A stretch of 32,452 bases of DNA from Pseudomonas asplenii. Lineage in GTDB: Bacteria; Pseudomonadota; Gammaproteobacteria; Pseudomonadales; Pseudomonadaceae. The stretch is from NCBI RefSeq assembly GCF_001293465.1, contig NZ_JSYZ01000019.1:1-32452 (forward strand), given 5' to 3'. The position numbers were made by a program, and so were the translations under genes. The notes under the pieces are model-generated. The model did not search any database. It saw nothing but the letters and a program-made list of their open reading frames with translations, and was not told where the DNA came from. Below are positions 15,078-23,040 of this stretch, piece by piece (within the stretch, counting starts at the first letter, position 1; every line of letters begins with the position of its first letter).

Positions 15078-15884
15078 TCAGGCGGCTTCCGCCTCGCTGG
15101 TGGCCACTGGGCGCGCTACCGGACGTTTCACTTCGGCGGCCTCGCCGAACAAGGCCATCTGTACCGCCTGCTGGGCCTGGAAGGCCAGGGACGCACGTTC
15201 CTGGCCATTGCAGGGGATAGGCTGCAGCAACTGGATTTCCACCTCGCCCTGGTCATTGGAGAACAGGCGCATCAGATGCGACAACAGGTCGTCGTCGCCA
15301 ATGAACGGGGCCAGCTTGTCCGCCTGCCCATCGCGGGTGTAGCGGATCGCTACCGGTTGCAGCGAAACGCCCGCATCGATGGCCGCCGACAGCAGGCGAC
15401 CATGGAACGTACGCAGGGAGCGGCCGTCGGTGGTGGTGCCTTCCGGGAACATCAGCAGCGGATGGGCCTGCTCCAGGTGACGGGTCATCTGCTTGCGCAC
15501 CAGTTGGCTGTCGCCCGAACCCCGGCGGATGAACAGGCTGCCGGCCTTCGCCGCCAGCCAGCCGGCCACCGGCCAGGTACGGACTTCGGCCTTGGACAGG
15601 AAGGACAGCGGGGCCAGTGCGCCGAGCAGGGCGATATCGGTCCAGGACACGTGGTTGCTGACCCACAGCATCGGTTGCGTCGGCAGCTTGCCGCGGACCG
15701 TCACGCGAAAGGGCAGGGCATGACTCAGCCGCGCCATGAAGAACCGCGACCAGCTCTGGCGACGCGCCATCGAATTGGCAATCCCCAGGCGCTCGAAGGC
15801 ACCGAACACGCTGGCCATGCTCAAACCCAGCGCCACCACCAGCAGGACCCGGGCGATCCGGGCGTACACCCGCAGCCGCCTCAT
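15078..15884 (-). CDS. olsA: Lyso-ornithine lipid O-acyltransferase OlsA (PlsC family)
   Basis: A 268-residue inner-membrane 1-acyl-sn-glycerol-3-phosphate acyltransferase-type enzyme; with OlsB it builds ornithine lipid by O-acylating lyso-ornithine lipid (family knowledge). The N-terminal helix is at about residues 8-25 (RIARVLLVVALGLSMASVF). The PlsC block I motif HX4D is NHVSWTDI, and block III is MFPEGTTTDGRSL. The C-terminal tail after residue 240 is variable. The start ATG 15884 overlaps the olsB stop by one base (TAATG). The longer in-frame reading would overlap olsB deeply without a ribosome site. Its place after olsB decides OlsA over a generic PlsC, which has the same motifs. Confidence 0.88.
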   Translation of the reverse strand: MRRLRVYARIARVLLVVALGLSMASVFGAFERLGIANSMARRQSWSRFFMARLSHALPFRVTVRGKLPTQPMLWVSNHVSWTDIALLGALAPLSFLSKAEVRTWPVAGWLAAKAGSLFIRRGSGDSQLVRKQMTRHLEQAHPLLMFPEGTTTDGRSLRTFHGRLLSAAIDAGVSLQPVAIRYTRDGQADKLAPFIGDDDLLSHLMRLFSNDQGEVEIQLLQPIPCNGQERASLAFQAQQAVQMALFGEAAEVKRPVARPVATSEAEAA

Positions 15885-16639
15885 TACACGGCCGCCTTGA
15901 AGTGCCGGGCGTAACGCGGGCACAACTCGTCGCGCTTGAGCAGGATGAATACATCGGCCACCTGGAAGTCTTGGTCCCAGCACGGCTCGCCGCAGATCTT
16001 CGCGCCCAGGCGCATGTAGGCCTTGAGCAGCGGTGGCATTTCGGCGATGACGTTGCCGGGGATATCCAGGGTCGGCAGCGGTTTTTTCGGTTCGGCGCGC
16101 AGGTGTTCGGTGCTCAGGTAGCGTTCGCGCAGGCGCTGCATGATCGCCTGGGCCTGGATACCGCCATCCTGCATCGGGATGCTGGCGCAGCCCATCAGGT
16201 AGCTGTAGCCGCCCTCGTTGAGCACTTCGGCCAGTTCGCCCCAGAGCACGGCAATGGTGCCGCCGTTGCGGTAGGCCGGGTCGACGCAGGTACGGCCGAT
16301 TTCCAGGATCGGGCCTTGCAGGTGGCCGAGGCCATGCAGGCTGAATTCCTCTTCACTGTAGAAACGCCCCAGGGTGTTGGCGGCCTTGTGGTCGAGCAGA
16401 CGGGTGGTCGCCACCAGGCGGCCGCTGTTCAGGTCGCGCACGCCAATGTGGCTGCAGTGCACATCATAATCATCCATGTCCAGGCCGAGCTCGGCGCCTT
16501 TCAGCTTGGCATTGAATTCGCCGCTGAAAACGTTGAAGCGCAAGGCCTGGGCTTCTTGCAAGGCCGCGGCGCCCAACAGGCGTTCGGCTTGCAGGCGGCG
16601 TTCATTGCCGGTGTCGCTGATGCGGGCGATCTGAGTCAT
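15884..16639 (-). CDS. olsB: L-ornithine N(alpha)-acyltransferase OlsB
   Basis: A 251-residue GNAT-fold acyltransferase that transfers a 3-hydroxyacyl chain from ACP to ornithine, the first step of ornithine lipid synthesis (family knowledge). Diagnostic segments are EAQALRFNVFSGEFNAKL near residue 30, the DYDVHCSHIGVRD strand pair, LEIGRTCVDPAYRNGGTIAV for acyl-donor binding, and GCASIPMQDGG. The tail covers IPGNVIAEMPPLLKAYMRLGAKICGEP. It is co-transcribed with olsA through a TAATG overlap. A Pho-box-like element lies 96 bases upstream of the start on the same strand, in line with the phosphate-starvation control of olsBA known in Pseudomonas. Confidence 0.95.
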   Translation of the reverse strand: MTQIARISDTGNERRLQAERLLGAAALQEAQALRFNVFSGEFNAKLKGAELGLDMDDYDVHCSHIGVRDLNSGRLVATTRLLDHKAANTLGRFYSEEEFSLHGLGHLQGPILEIGRTCVDPAYRNGGTIAVLWGELAEVLNEGGYSYLMGCASIPMQDGGIQAQAIMQRLRERYLSTEHLRAEPKKPLPTLDIPGNVIAEMPPLLKAYMRLGAKICGEPCWDQDFQVADVFILLKRDELCPRYARHFKAAV

Positions 16640-16734
16640 GACGCGTCTCCGGTTGCCGGCCAGGGTTGCGGCCAGTCGACTTTGTTGTGCAAAGTCAGGC
16701 TATGTAGCCCCGGTGTCATCGCCATGAAGCTTTG

Positions 16735-16752
16735 GTGATGCTTATATGACAG
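16735..16752 (-). promoter_or_regulatory. Candidate Pho box upstream of olsB
   Basis: On the minus strand CTGTCATATAAGCATCAC matches the 18-base PhoB consensus CTGTCATAWAWCTGTCAY at 15 of 18 positions; the first half CTGTCAT is exact and the second is degenerate. It ends 96 bases upstream of the olsB start. No good -10 follows at the ideal distance, which lowers confidence. Confidence 0.45.
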
Positions 16753-16769
16753 CCTCCCAGGAGCCCGCC

Positions 16770-17648
16770 ATGCCTTGGTCTTTCCTGCTCGACCCGCCTC
16801 AACGCCAGCCCGTGCCCACCGATCTGGCGGAAGGTTACGCGCAGTTGCTCGACACCTTGGGCACGGTGACGCCGTTCGAACTGGCGGTGCGTGGCGGTCA
16901 TGTCATGGCCACCCCCGGCCTGGCGTTCCTGGTGGGGTACCAGGCCGCGTTGCGCATGCTCTGGCCCAGCGCTCCGGGCAGCCTCGGCGCGTTGTGCGCC
17001 ACCGAGCAGCGCAGCCTGCGTCCGGCCGACATGCAGACGCGTGTCGAAGGCTTGCGGCTTTGCGGGCGCAAGGATTTCGTCACCGCCGGCACGGCCGCCG
17101 ACTGGCTGCTGGTGGCCGCGCGCAGTGAGGAGCAGGGCGAGGCGCCACGGCTGAGCCTGGTGATCGTCTACCCCGGCGAACCCGGTATCCGCCTGGAGAG
17201 CCTGCCGGCCCTGCCACTGATGCCGGAGATCGGTCACGGCCGGGTGCATTTCGACCAGGCCGCCTGCGAGCGTCTGGCCGGGGATGGCTGGGAGGCCTAT
17301 GTCAAACCGTTCCGCACCCTGGAGGACATCTATGTGCTCGGCGCGCTGACGGCCTGGTTGCTGGGTGTCGGCCAGCACGGCGACTGGCCGCAGGCCCTGC
17401 AATTGCGCCTGCTCGGCCTGTTGGCCGGGTTGTCCGAAGCCAGCCGGCAAAACCCGGCGGCAACGGCGGGGCACGTCCTGCTCGGCGGGCTGTTCGCCCA
17501 GTTCGATGGGCTCAAGGGCGAACTGGATGAGGCCTTCGCGGCAGGTCCGCCAGCATGGCGGGAGATGTGGCAGCGCGACCGCGGTGTGCTGGACATTGCC
17601 GCGGGCGCCCGGGCCAGGCGCCTGGCGAAGGCGTGGGCGGGCGCGTGA
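16770..17648 (+). CDS. Conserved hypothetical protein, resembles acyl-CoA dehydrogenase N-terminal/middle part
   Basis: A 292-residue cytosolic protein. I am not certain of the family. The stretch LCGRKDFVTAGTAADWLLVAAR resembles the middle-domain beta segment of acyl-CoA dehydrogenases (the usual KxFITNG...ADxxLVxAR pattern), as does the helix-rich C-terminal half. The FAD-binding and catalytic-Glu C-terminal motifs of active enzymes are not visible. The start at ATG 16770 is chosen because AGGAG (16759-16763) lies six bases before it; an ATG 24 bases earlier has no such site. It is divergent from olsBA and may bind acyl-CoA or acyl-ACP without oxidising it; that is inference from the neighbourhood. 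Confidence 0.7.
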   Translation: MPWSFLLDPPQRQPVPTDLAEGYAQLLDTLGTVTPFELAVRGGHVMATPGLAFLVGYQAALRMLWPSAPGSLGALCATEQRSLRPADMQTRVEGLRLCGRKDFVTAGTAADWLLVAARSEEQGEAPRLSLVIVYPGEPGIRLESLPALPLMPEIGHGRVHFDQAACERLAGDGWEAYVKPFRTLEDIYVLGALTAWLLGVGQHGDWPQALQLRLLGLLAGLSEASRQNPAATAGHVLLGGLFAQFDGLKGELDEAFAAGPPAWREMWQRDRGVLDIAAGARARRLAKAWAGA

Positions 17649-17707
17649 GCAGAACTGTCATCAGGTTCCGCTAGACTGGTCCAAAGCTATTTCTCCGAGC
17701 TCGCCCA

Positions 17708-18808
17708 ATGTCCAGGGGTTCGACCTTCCTTGCGGTTTTCCTGCTGTGTATCACCGCCATCGCCCGTGCCGAGAGCTGGCCTGGTGCTCAATGGGCCCCA
17801 GGTCCGCAGGCCGCCGGCCCTGCTGTTGAGGCCCTGCAGGCCTATGCCTTTGCGGCACGGGATGACAGCAGCCGAAAAGGCGTGCGCACCGATGCCCTGC
17901 TGGTGATCCGGCACGGACAGATCGTCTACGAGCGTTATGCCGGGCCGACCCGTGTCGATACGCCGCACCTGACCTGGTCGATCAGCAAGAGCATCATGGC
18001 CACGGTCCTGGGCGTCGCCTATGGCGAAGGCCTGTTCCAGTTGCACGATCCGGTGGCGAGGTTCTACCCCGCGTTCCAGGCGCACCCCAAGGTGACCCTG
18101 GAGCATCTGTTGAACTGGTCGTCGGGCATCGACTGGCAGGAAGACTATGAATATGCCCCGCTCAACTCCTCGGTGGTGGCGATGTTGTACACCCTCGGTC
18201 ATGCCGACATGGCCGGCTATACCGCCGCGCAGGCTGAATACGCGGTGCCCGGTCGCTCCTTCCGTTATTCCAGCGGCGACAGCAATGCCCTGGCGGCGGC
18301 CCTGCGCGGGATCGTCGGTGAGCAGCGTTACCCGGGCTATCCCTGGACCGCGCTGTTCGATCCGCTGGGCATCCGGGGGGCGGTCTGGGAGCGAGATGGC
18401 AGCGGCACCTTCGTCGCTTCGTCCTATGCCTATCTGACGGCCCGCGACCTGGCGCGCATCGGTCTGCTGATGGAGCGCGACGGTCGCTGGCAGGACCGGC
18501 AACTGTTGCCCAGGGCCTGGGTGGAGTTCAATCGCCGGGCGTTTGCCGGTTACAAGCCCGGGCAGGATGAAGCGGTGGGCGGTGGCCAGTGGTGGCTCAA
18601 TCGCTCGATCGACGGCGCGCGCAAGCCTTGGCCGGACGCGCCTTCCGACACCTTCGCCGCCCTCGGGCACTGGGGCCAGGCGCTGTACATCATTCCCAGC
18701 GCGGGCCTGGTGATCGTGCGGTACGGCGATGACCGCGATGGCAGTTATCGGCACAACGAACTGCTCAGGCTGGCCATGGCGGCTTTCGGGCCGAAGGTGT
18801 TGCCATGA
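17708..18808 (+). CDS. Exported serine hydrolase, class C beta-lactamase / penicillin-binding-protein fold
   Basis: A 366-residue periplasmic hydrolase. Signal peptide of about 21 residues (FLAVFLLCITAIARA). The catalytic SxxK is S91-I-S-K94 in LTWSISKSIMATV. The second motif is FRYSSGDSNALAAAL (Tyr-x-Ser/Asn class), and the third is replaced by HWGQ in ALGHWGQALYIIP, as often seen in esterase-like members rather than true beta-lactamases (which have KTG). Substrate is unknown; esterase, peptidase or amidase activity is possible. Its stop codon overlaps the start of the next small gene (ATGA), so the two are coupled. Confidence 0.85.
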   Translation: MSRGSTFLAVFLLCITAIARAESWPGAQWAPGPQAAGPAVEALQAYAFAARDDSSRKGVRTDALLVIRHGQIVYERYAGPTRVDTPHLTWSISKSIMATVLGVAYGEGLFQLHDPVARFYPAFQAHPKVTLEHLLNWSSGIDWQEDYEYAPLNSSVVAMLYTLGHADMAGYTAAQAEYAVPGRSFRYSSGDSNALAAALRGIVGEQRYPGYPWTALFDPLGIRGAVWERDGSGTFVASSYAYLTARDLARIGLLMERDGRWQDRQLLPRAWVEFNRRAFAGYKPGQDEAVGGGQWWLNRSIDGARKPWPDAPSDTFAALGHWGQALYIIPSAGLVIVRYGDDRDGSYRHNELLRLAMAAFGPKVLP

Positions 18809-19134
18809 GGTCCACCCGCTTCGTTCGTCGTCACCCGTTCATCAGCCTGCTGGTGTTGCTGCTGGTGGCGCTGCTCGGCTGGATCTGGCACGAGCGCGTG
18901 GCCCTGCGTGCGTTCCCGCAGATCATCAGCGCCTATACCGCCAAGGAGTATTGTTCCTGCCGGTATGTGATGGACAACACCGTCGACTATTGCCTGGGTT
19001 ATGTGAAGCAATCGGTGCCGGTCAGTCGCCTGCTGGATGACCCGCGCCAACGCCGGGTCAGCGTCGAGGGTCTGGGGCGCGAGGCCACGGCCGTCTGGGT
19101 GAACGAACGCGAAGGCTGCCGGCTCAAACCCTGA
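18805..19134 (+). CDS. Small single-pass membrane protein coupled to the serine hydrolase
   Basis: A 109-residue protein whose ATG overlaps the hydrolase stop (ATGA). A basic N-terminus (RSTRFVRRH) precedes one helix (PFISLLVLLLVALLGWIW, about residues 11-28), so the remainder should lie in the periplasm. The periplasmic part has four cysteines (YCSCRYV, DYCLGYV, EGCRLKP), which suggests two disulfides. I recall such genes annotated as amidase in Pseudomonas genomes, but no amidase motif is present, so I do not use that name. Tight coupling makes a partner or anchor for the serine hydrolase plausible. Confidence 0.8.
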   Translation: MRSTRFVRRHPFISLLVLLLVALLGWIWHERVALRAFPQIISAYTAKEYCSCRYVMDNTVDYCLGYVKQSVPVSRLLDDPRQRRVSVEGLGREATAVWVNEREGCRLKP

Positions 19135-19197
19135 ACACCGTTTACTGGCGCCCTCTTGGCCGGGTAAGGTGGCGCCTACGTTCAATCAGGAGCTTGC

Positions 19198-19776
19198 ATG
19201 CACCGGTCCCGCCTTTTTCTGGCCCTGCTCGGGGTGCTGGCCTTGCCGGCCCACGCCAACTGGTATCTGGACAACGAGTCCTCACGCCTGTCGTTTGTCA
19301 GCACCAAGAATGCCGATATTTCTGAAGTGCATCGTTTCCTGACCTTGCACGGCAAGGTCGATCGCCAGGGCGTGGCAACCCTCGATGTCGAGCTGGAGTC
19401 GGTCAGCACCGGGATTCCCCTGCGTGATGAGCGCCTGCGGCGCGAGCTGTTCGAGATCAGGCAGTATCCCGAGGCGCAGGTCACTGCGCAGATCAACGTC
19501 CAGCCGATCAACGACCTGGCGCCCGGCGCCCAACTGGAACTGCGTCTGCCGCTGGTGGTACGCCTGCATGGCAAGGAGCACAGCTACAACGCCGAACTGC
19601 TGGCAACCCGTCTCGACGACCGTCGCTTCCAGGTGGTGACCCTGGAGCCGCTGGTGGTGCACGCCGAGGACTTCGGCCTGCTGCCTGGCCTTGCGCAGTT
19701 GCGCAAGCTCGCCGGCCTGTCGGCCATCAGTCTGTCGGTACCGGTGGGTGCGGTACTGATTTTCACGGCGCGCTGA
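19198..19776 (+). CDS. YceI-family periplasmic lipid-binding protein
   Basis: A 192-residue exported protein with a signal peptide of about 20 residues (LFLALLGVLALPAHA). The mature start NWYLDNESSRLSFVSTK is the YceI opening. The chain predicts the family's eight-strand beta barrel, which binds polyisoprenoid or other hydrophobic chains. Family landmarks include ISEVHRFLTLHGKV, then LRDERLRRELFEIRQYPEAQVT (the D-x-R...FDxxxYPxATF region), and LRLPLVVRLHGKEHSYNAEL. AGGAGC lies six bases before the ATG. The clsB-like gene starts three bases after the stop, so the two are probably co-transcribed. The physiological ligand is unknown. Confidence 0.9.
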   Translation: MHRSRLFLALLGVLALPAHANWYLDNESSRLSFVSTKNADISEVHRFLTLHGKVDRQGVATLDVELESVSTGIPLRDERLRRELFEIRQYPEAQVTAQINVQPINDLAPGAQLELRLPLVVRLHGKEHSYNAELLATRLDDRRFQVVTLEPLVVHAEDFGLLPGLAQLRKLAGLSAISLSVPVGAVLIFTAR

Positions 19777-19779
19777 ACC

Positions 19780-20937
19780 ATGGCCGGTGCGGTCTTTCCC
19801 TGGCGCAGCGACAATGCCTTCGAGCTGTTGGTCGACGGGCCGGCGTTTTTCCCGCGCATGCTGGTGGCGATCGCCAGGGCCGAATCCCGGGTCGAGCTGG
19901 AACTCTATCTGGTCGAGGCCGGCGAGTGCGCCGATGCGATGGTCCAGGCGCTGGTCCAGGCTGCCGAGCGGGGGGTGCGGGTGCGCTGCCTGTTCGATGA
20001 CTATGGCAGCCTTGCCTTCACCCTGAGCCTGCGCCGACGGCTGGTCGAGGCCGGTGTCGAACTGCGCTTCTACAACCGCCTGCGCTGGCGCCGCGGGATG
20101 CGTAACCTGTATCGCGATCACCGTAAGCTGTTGCTGGTGGACAGCACCCTGGCGGTGGTCGGCGGTACGGGCGTCACCGATGAATTCTGGACCCCGAGGG
20201 ACGACCGTTTCGAATGGCATGAGGTCATGGTGCAGATTCGCGGTCCGCTGGTTCTCGACTGGCAGTTGCTGTTCGACCGTCAATGGCTGGCCAACGAACA
20301 GCGCACGGCCTGGAAACCGTTCGCCGATGTCGGCCTGCCGCGCCTGCCGAGGTTGCCTCCAGCCGGGCAGGGCCTGGGCCGGGTGGCCTATGCCGACGCC
20401 CGGCAGCATCGCGATATCCTGCAATCGCTGGTACGCGCACTGAACAGCGGCAAGCAGCGGATCTGGCTGGCAACCCCGTATTTCCTGCCGACCTGGAAGG
20501 TCCGGCGTTCGCTGCGCCGGGCCGCCCAGCGCGGAGTTGACGTGCGGCTGCTGCTGACAGGGCCGCGTACTGACCACCCCTCGGTGCGTTACGCCGGCCA
20601 TCGCTACTATCCTCGCCTGCTGAGGGCCGGCGTGCGGATCTTCGAGTACCAGCCCTGTTTCCTGCACCTGAAAATGGTGCTGGTCGACGACTGGGTCAGC
20701 ATCGGCTCGTGCAATTTCGATCACTGGAACCTGCGCTTCAACCTGGAGGCCAATCTCGAGGCCCTTGACCCATCCCTGACCGCGGCGGTCAAGGCCAGCT
20801 TCGTCGCCGACTTCGACCTCAGCCAGCCGGTCAGTCTCGCCGACTGGAAGAAGCGGCCGCTGTGGCGTCGGGTCAAGCAGCGGGTATGGGGCTGGATCGA
20901 CCGCCTGGTGGTGAACGTACTGGACCGACGCAACTGA
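19780..20937 (+). CDS. clsB: Cardiolipin synthase B-like phospholipase D superfamily protein
   Basis: A 385-residue phosphatidyltransferase of the PLD superfamily that forms cardiolipin or related phospholipids. Two HKD motifs are intact: His114/Lys116/Asp121 in YRDHRKLLLVDSTLAVVGG and His296/Lys298/Asp303 in FLHLKMVLVDDWVSIGSCNF. The segment SRVELELYLVEAGECADAMV precedes the first. There are no N-terminal transmembrane helices, unlike ClsA, matching the ClsB architecture; the length is slightly shorter than E. coli ClsB. It starts three bases after the YceI gene with no strong ribosome site of its own. The exact product is inferred from family membership. Confidence 0.85.
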   Translation: MAGAVFPWRSDNAFELLVDGPAFFPRMLVAIARAESRVELELYLVEAGECADAMVQALVQAAERGVRVRCLFDDYGSLAFTLSLRRRLVEAGVELRFYNRLRWRRGMRNLYRDHRKLLLVDSTLAVVGGTGVTDEFWTPRDDRFEWHEVMVQIRGPLVLDWQLLFDRQWLANEQRTAWKPFADVGLPRLPRLPPAGQGLGRVAYADARQHRDILQSLVRALNSGKQRIWLATPYFLPTWKVRRSLRRAAQRGVDVRLLLTGPRTDHPSVRYAGHRYYPRLLRAGVRIFEYQPCFLHLKMVLVDDWVSIGSCNFDHWNLRFNLEANLEALDPSLTAAVKASFVADFDLSQPVSLADWKKRPLWRRVKQRVWGWIDRLVVNVLDRRN

Positions 20938-21017
20938 TCGTTGTCACTTCAGGGTATTGCGACGGGTTGACCTGGGATAGACTCCAGGCTATCCCTCCTC
21001 CTGCCGCGGAGCCTTCT

Positions 21018-21656
21018 ATGACCCCTTCGTTGCTCATGGCCGTTCTCGCCTCGGGTTTCATTTATGGCATCACTCCAGGCCCTGGTGTGCTGGCGGTGTT
21101 CGGCATCGGTGCGGCGCGGGGACGACGGGCCGGGGCAGGGTTCCTTTGCGGTCATCTGCTGGGCGACGTGATCTGGTGCGGCACGGCTCTGGTCGCGATC
21201 GTCGGGGCGCGGGAAATCGGCAGCGGCGCCTTCGATGTGCTCGGTGTCATCAGCGGCCTCTACCTGTTCTGGCTCGGCTGGCGGGCGTTGCGCAGCCGCC
21301 GGGCCAATGGTGAAACGCCCCAGGGTGCGGCCCGGCAGCCGTTCTGGCACGGCATCCTGTTCGGCCTGACCAATCCCAAGGCCTACCCGGTGGCGGTCGC
21401 GACCTTTACCGCGCTGCTTTCCAGCCGTGCCGAACTGCTGACCTGGTCGATGCTGCCGGGGCTGATTTTTCTCAGTTTCCTGGGCGGGGTCGCGGCATAC
21501 GCTATTCTCATCGGTGTCGTCGGTGCGCAACGGGTGCGGGTGTTGTACCAGCGACATGAATTGACGATCACGCGTTTGTGTGGGGTGATGTTCATCGGCT
21601 TTGCCATAAATGCACTGACTCACGCGTTGCCGGGGTTGTTGCCGAACAGGGCTTGA
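21018..21656 (+). CDS. LysE/RhtB-family exporter
   Basis: A 212-residue six-helix inner-membrane protein. It opens MTPSLLMAVLASGFIYGITPGPGVLAVFGIG, where GITPGPGVLAV is the LysE family signature. The second landmark is FWHGILFGLTNPKAYPVAVATF, the conserved N-P-K-A segment. The start is ATG 21018, preceded by GCGGAG; a longer in-frame reading runs back into clsB and lacks a signal for translation. It probably exports an amino acid or analogue; substrate is unknown. It is alone between clsB and the PAS-GAF-GGDEF gene, all on the plus strand. Confidence 0.88.
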   Translation: MTPSLLMAVLASGFIYGITPGPGVLAVFGIGAARGRRAGAGFLCGHLLGDVIWCGTALVAIVGAREIGSGAFDVLGVISGLYLFWLGWRALRSRRANGETPQGAARQPFWHGILFGLTNPKAYPVAVATFTALLSSRAELLTWSMLPGLIFLSFLGGVAAYAILIGVVGAQRVRVLYQRHELTITRLCGVMFIGFAINALTHALPGLLPNRA

Positions 21657-21735
21657 GTCGACGGCGCGGGGCAGGACGCCGGGATATTCCAAGGGACAGA
21701 TACTGACGCTTAATTTTTCGGGCGATGTCTTCCTG

Positions 21736-23010
21736 ATGGAAAGCAGAACTGTCACACCGGTTTCCAGCTTTTTCGACCTGCTGCTCGATGCGGTGTGTGC
21801 CGTCGACGTCGAGGGGCGCTTCGTGTTCGTCAGCGCCGCTTGCGAGCGGATCTTCGGCTACACCCCGGCCGAACTGATCGGCACTTCGATGATCGAGCTG
21901 GTACTGCCTGCCGACCGTGAGCGCACCCTCAACGCCGCCGCGCAGATCATGGCCGGCGAGCCCAAGCCGCATTTCGAAAACCGCTACGTGCGCAAGGATG
22001 GCCAGGTGGTGCATATCATGTGGTCGGCGCGCTGGTCGGAGGTCGACCAACTGCGCATCGCCGTTGCCCGCGATATCACCGAGCTCAAGCTGGCCGAGGC
22101 GAAGCAGGCGGCGCTTTACGCGATTTCCGAGGCCGCCCATGCGACCGAAGACCTGTTGGCGCTGTTCGAGCGGGTGCACCAGATCGTTGGCGAGTGGCTG
22201 CCGGCGCAGAGTTTCTGTGTGGCGCTGTACGACGGTGCGCGTGACCAGTTGAGCTTTCCCTACCACATGGACGACCGCCGCACGCCGTGCAACGTCGACG
22301 GTCATTGCGCGCAGATCGTGCGCAGCGGTCAGCCGTTGCTGTACAACGAAGCCGAAGCACCTTGCCTCGGTGTTCCCCTGGCCTCGCAGAACGGCATCAT
22401 CGGTGCGCTGCTGGCCAGGAGTTCGGCGGGCGAACGCTATACCGGGCACGACCAGGACCTGCTGCAGTTCGTTTCCGCCCAGGTGGCGGCGGCCATCGAA
22501 CGCAAGCAGTTGCATGCCCGGCTGCAGTACATGGCCCGTTATGACCAACTGACTCACCTGCCCAATCGCGGCTTTCTGCAGGAGCGCCTGAAGGCGGCGC
22601 TGAGCAGGGCGCGCCGGGAACACAGGCAACTGGCATTGCTGTATGTCGACCTGGACAAGTTCAAGCAGGTCAACGACAACTTCGGCCATGCGGTCGGCGA
22701 CCTTCTGCTCCAGGAGGTCGCCCGGCGCCTGCAGCAATGCGTGCGTGAAACCGACACCGTGGCGCGGATCGGCGGCGATGAATTCGTCATCCTGCTGGAA
22801 CAGTTGCACCTGGGCGAATCGGCGGCGCAGGTCGCCGACAAGATCCGCAGCCTGCTCAACGAACCGATGATCTGGGACGAGTGCGAACTGAGCATCATGC
22901 CCAGTATCGGCATTGCCCTGTATCCGGAGAACGGCGAGGAGGCGCAACAGCTGTTCAAGCACGCGGATGAAGCGATGTATGGGGTAAAGCGTGGAGTGCG
23001 GGTGCACTGA
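21736..23010 (+). CDS. PAS-GAF-GGDEF diguanylate cyclase
   Basis: A 424-residue soluble c-di-GMP synthase. A PAS domain lies at about residues 10-118 (VDVEGRFVFVSAACERIFGY, and the PAC-like FENRYVRKDGQVVHIMW). A GAF domain lies at about 128-255 (DLLALFERVHQIVGEWL, then LGVPLASQNGIIGALLA). The GGDEF domain covers 264-424: LTHLPNRGFL, DLDKFKQVNDNFGH, and active-site GGDEF at 346-350. RETD at 337-340 is the allosteric inhibitory RxxD, exactly five residues before GGDEF, so product inhibition should be intact. There is no EAL domain or membrane helix. PAS and GAF ligands are unknown. The ribosome site is weak. Confidence 0.94.
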   Translation: MESRTVTPVSSFFDLLLDAVCAVDVEGRFVFVSAACERIFGYTPAELIGTSMIELVLPADRERTLNAAAQIMAGEPKPHFENRYVRKDGQVVHIMWSARWSEVDQLRIAVARDITELKLAEAKQAALYAISEAAHATEDLLALFERVHQIVGEWLPAQSFCVALYDGARDQLSFPYHMDDRRTPCNVDGHCAQIVRSGQPLLYNEAEAPCLGVPLASQNGIIGALLARSSAGERYTGHDQDLLQFVSAQVAAAIERKQLHARLQYMARYDQLTHLPNRGFLQERLKAALSRARREHRQLALLYVDLDKFKQVNDNFGHAVGDLLLQEVARRLQQCVRETDTVARIGGDEFVILLEQLHLGESAAQVADKIRSLLNEPMIWDECELSIMPSIGIALYPENGEEAQQLFKHADEAMYGVKRGVRVH

Positions 23011-23040
23011 GCCTTGAGCGTGCAATTCCCACGCTAGTGC

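Noticed and set aside
19282..20724. 480-codon minus-strand frame opposite the YceI and clsB genes
   Set aside because: Both plus-strand genes have intact family motifs; the opposite frame has only shadow composition. The same reasoning removes the long frames at 582-2069, 21592-23025, 26049-27431 and 17687-18754.
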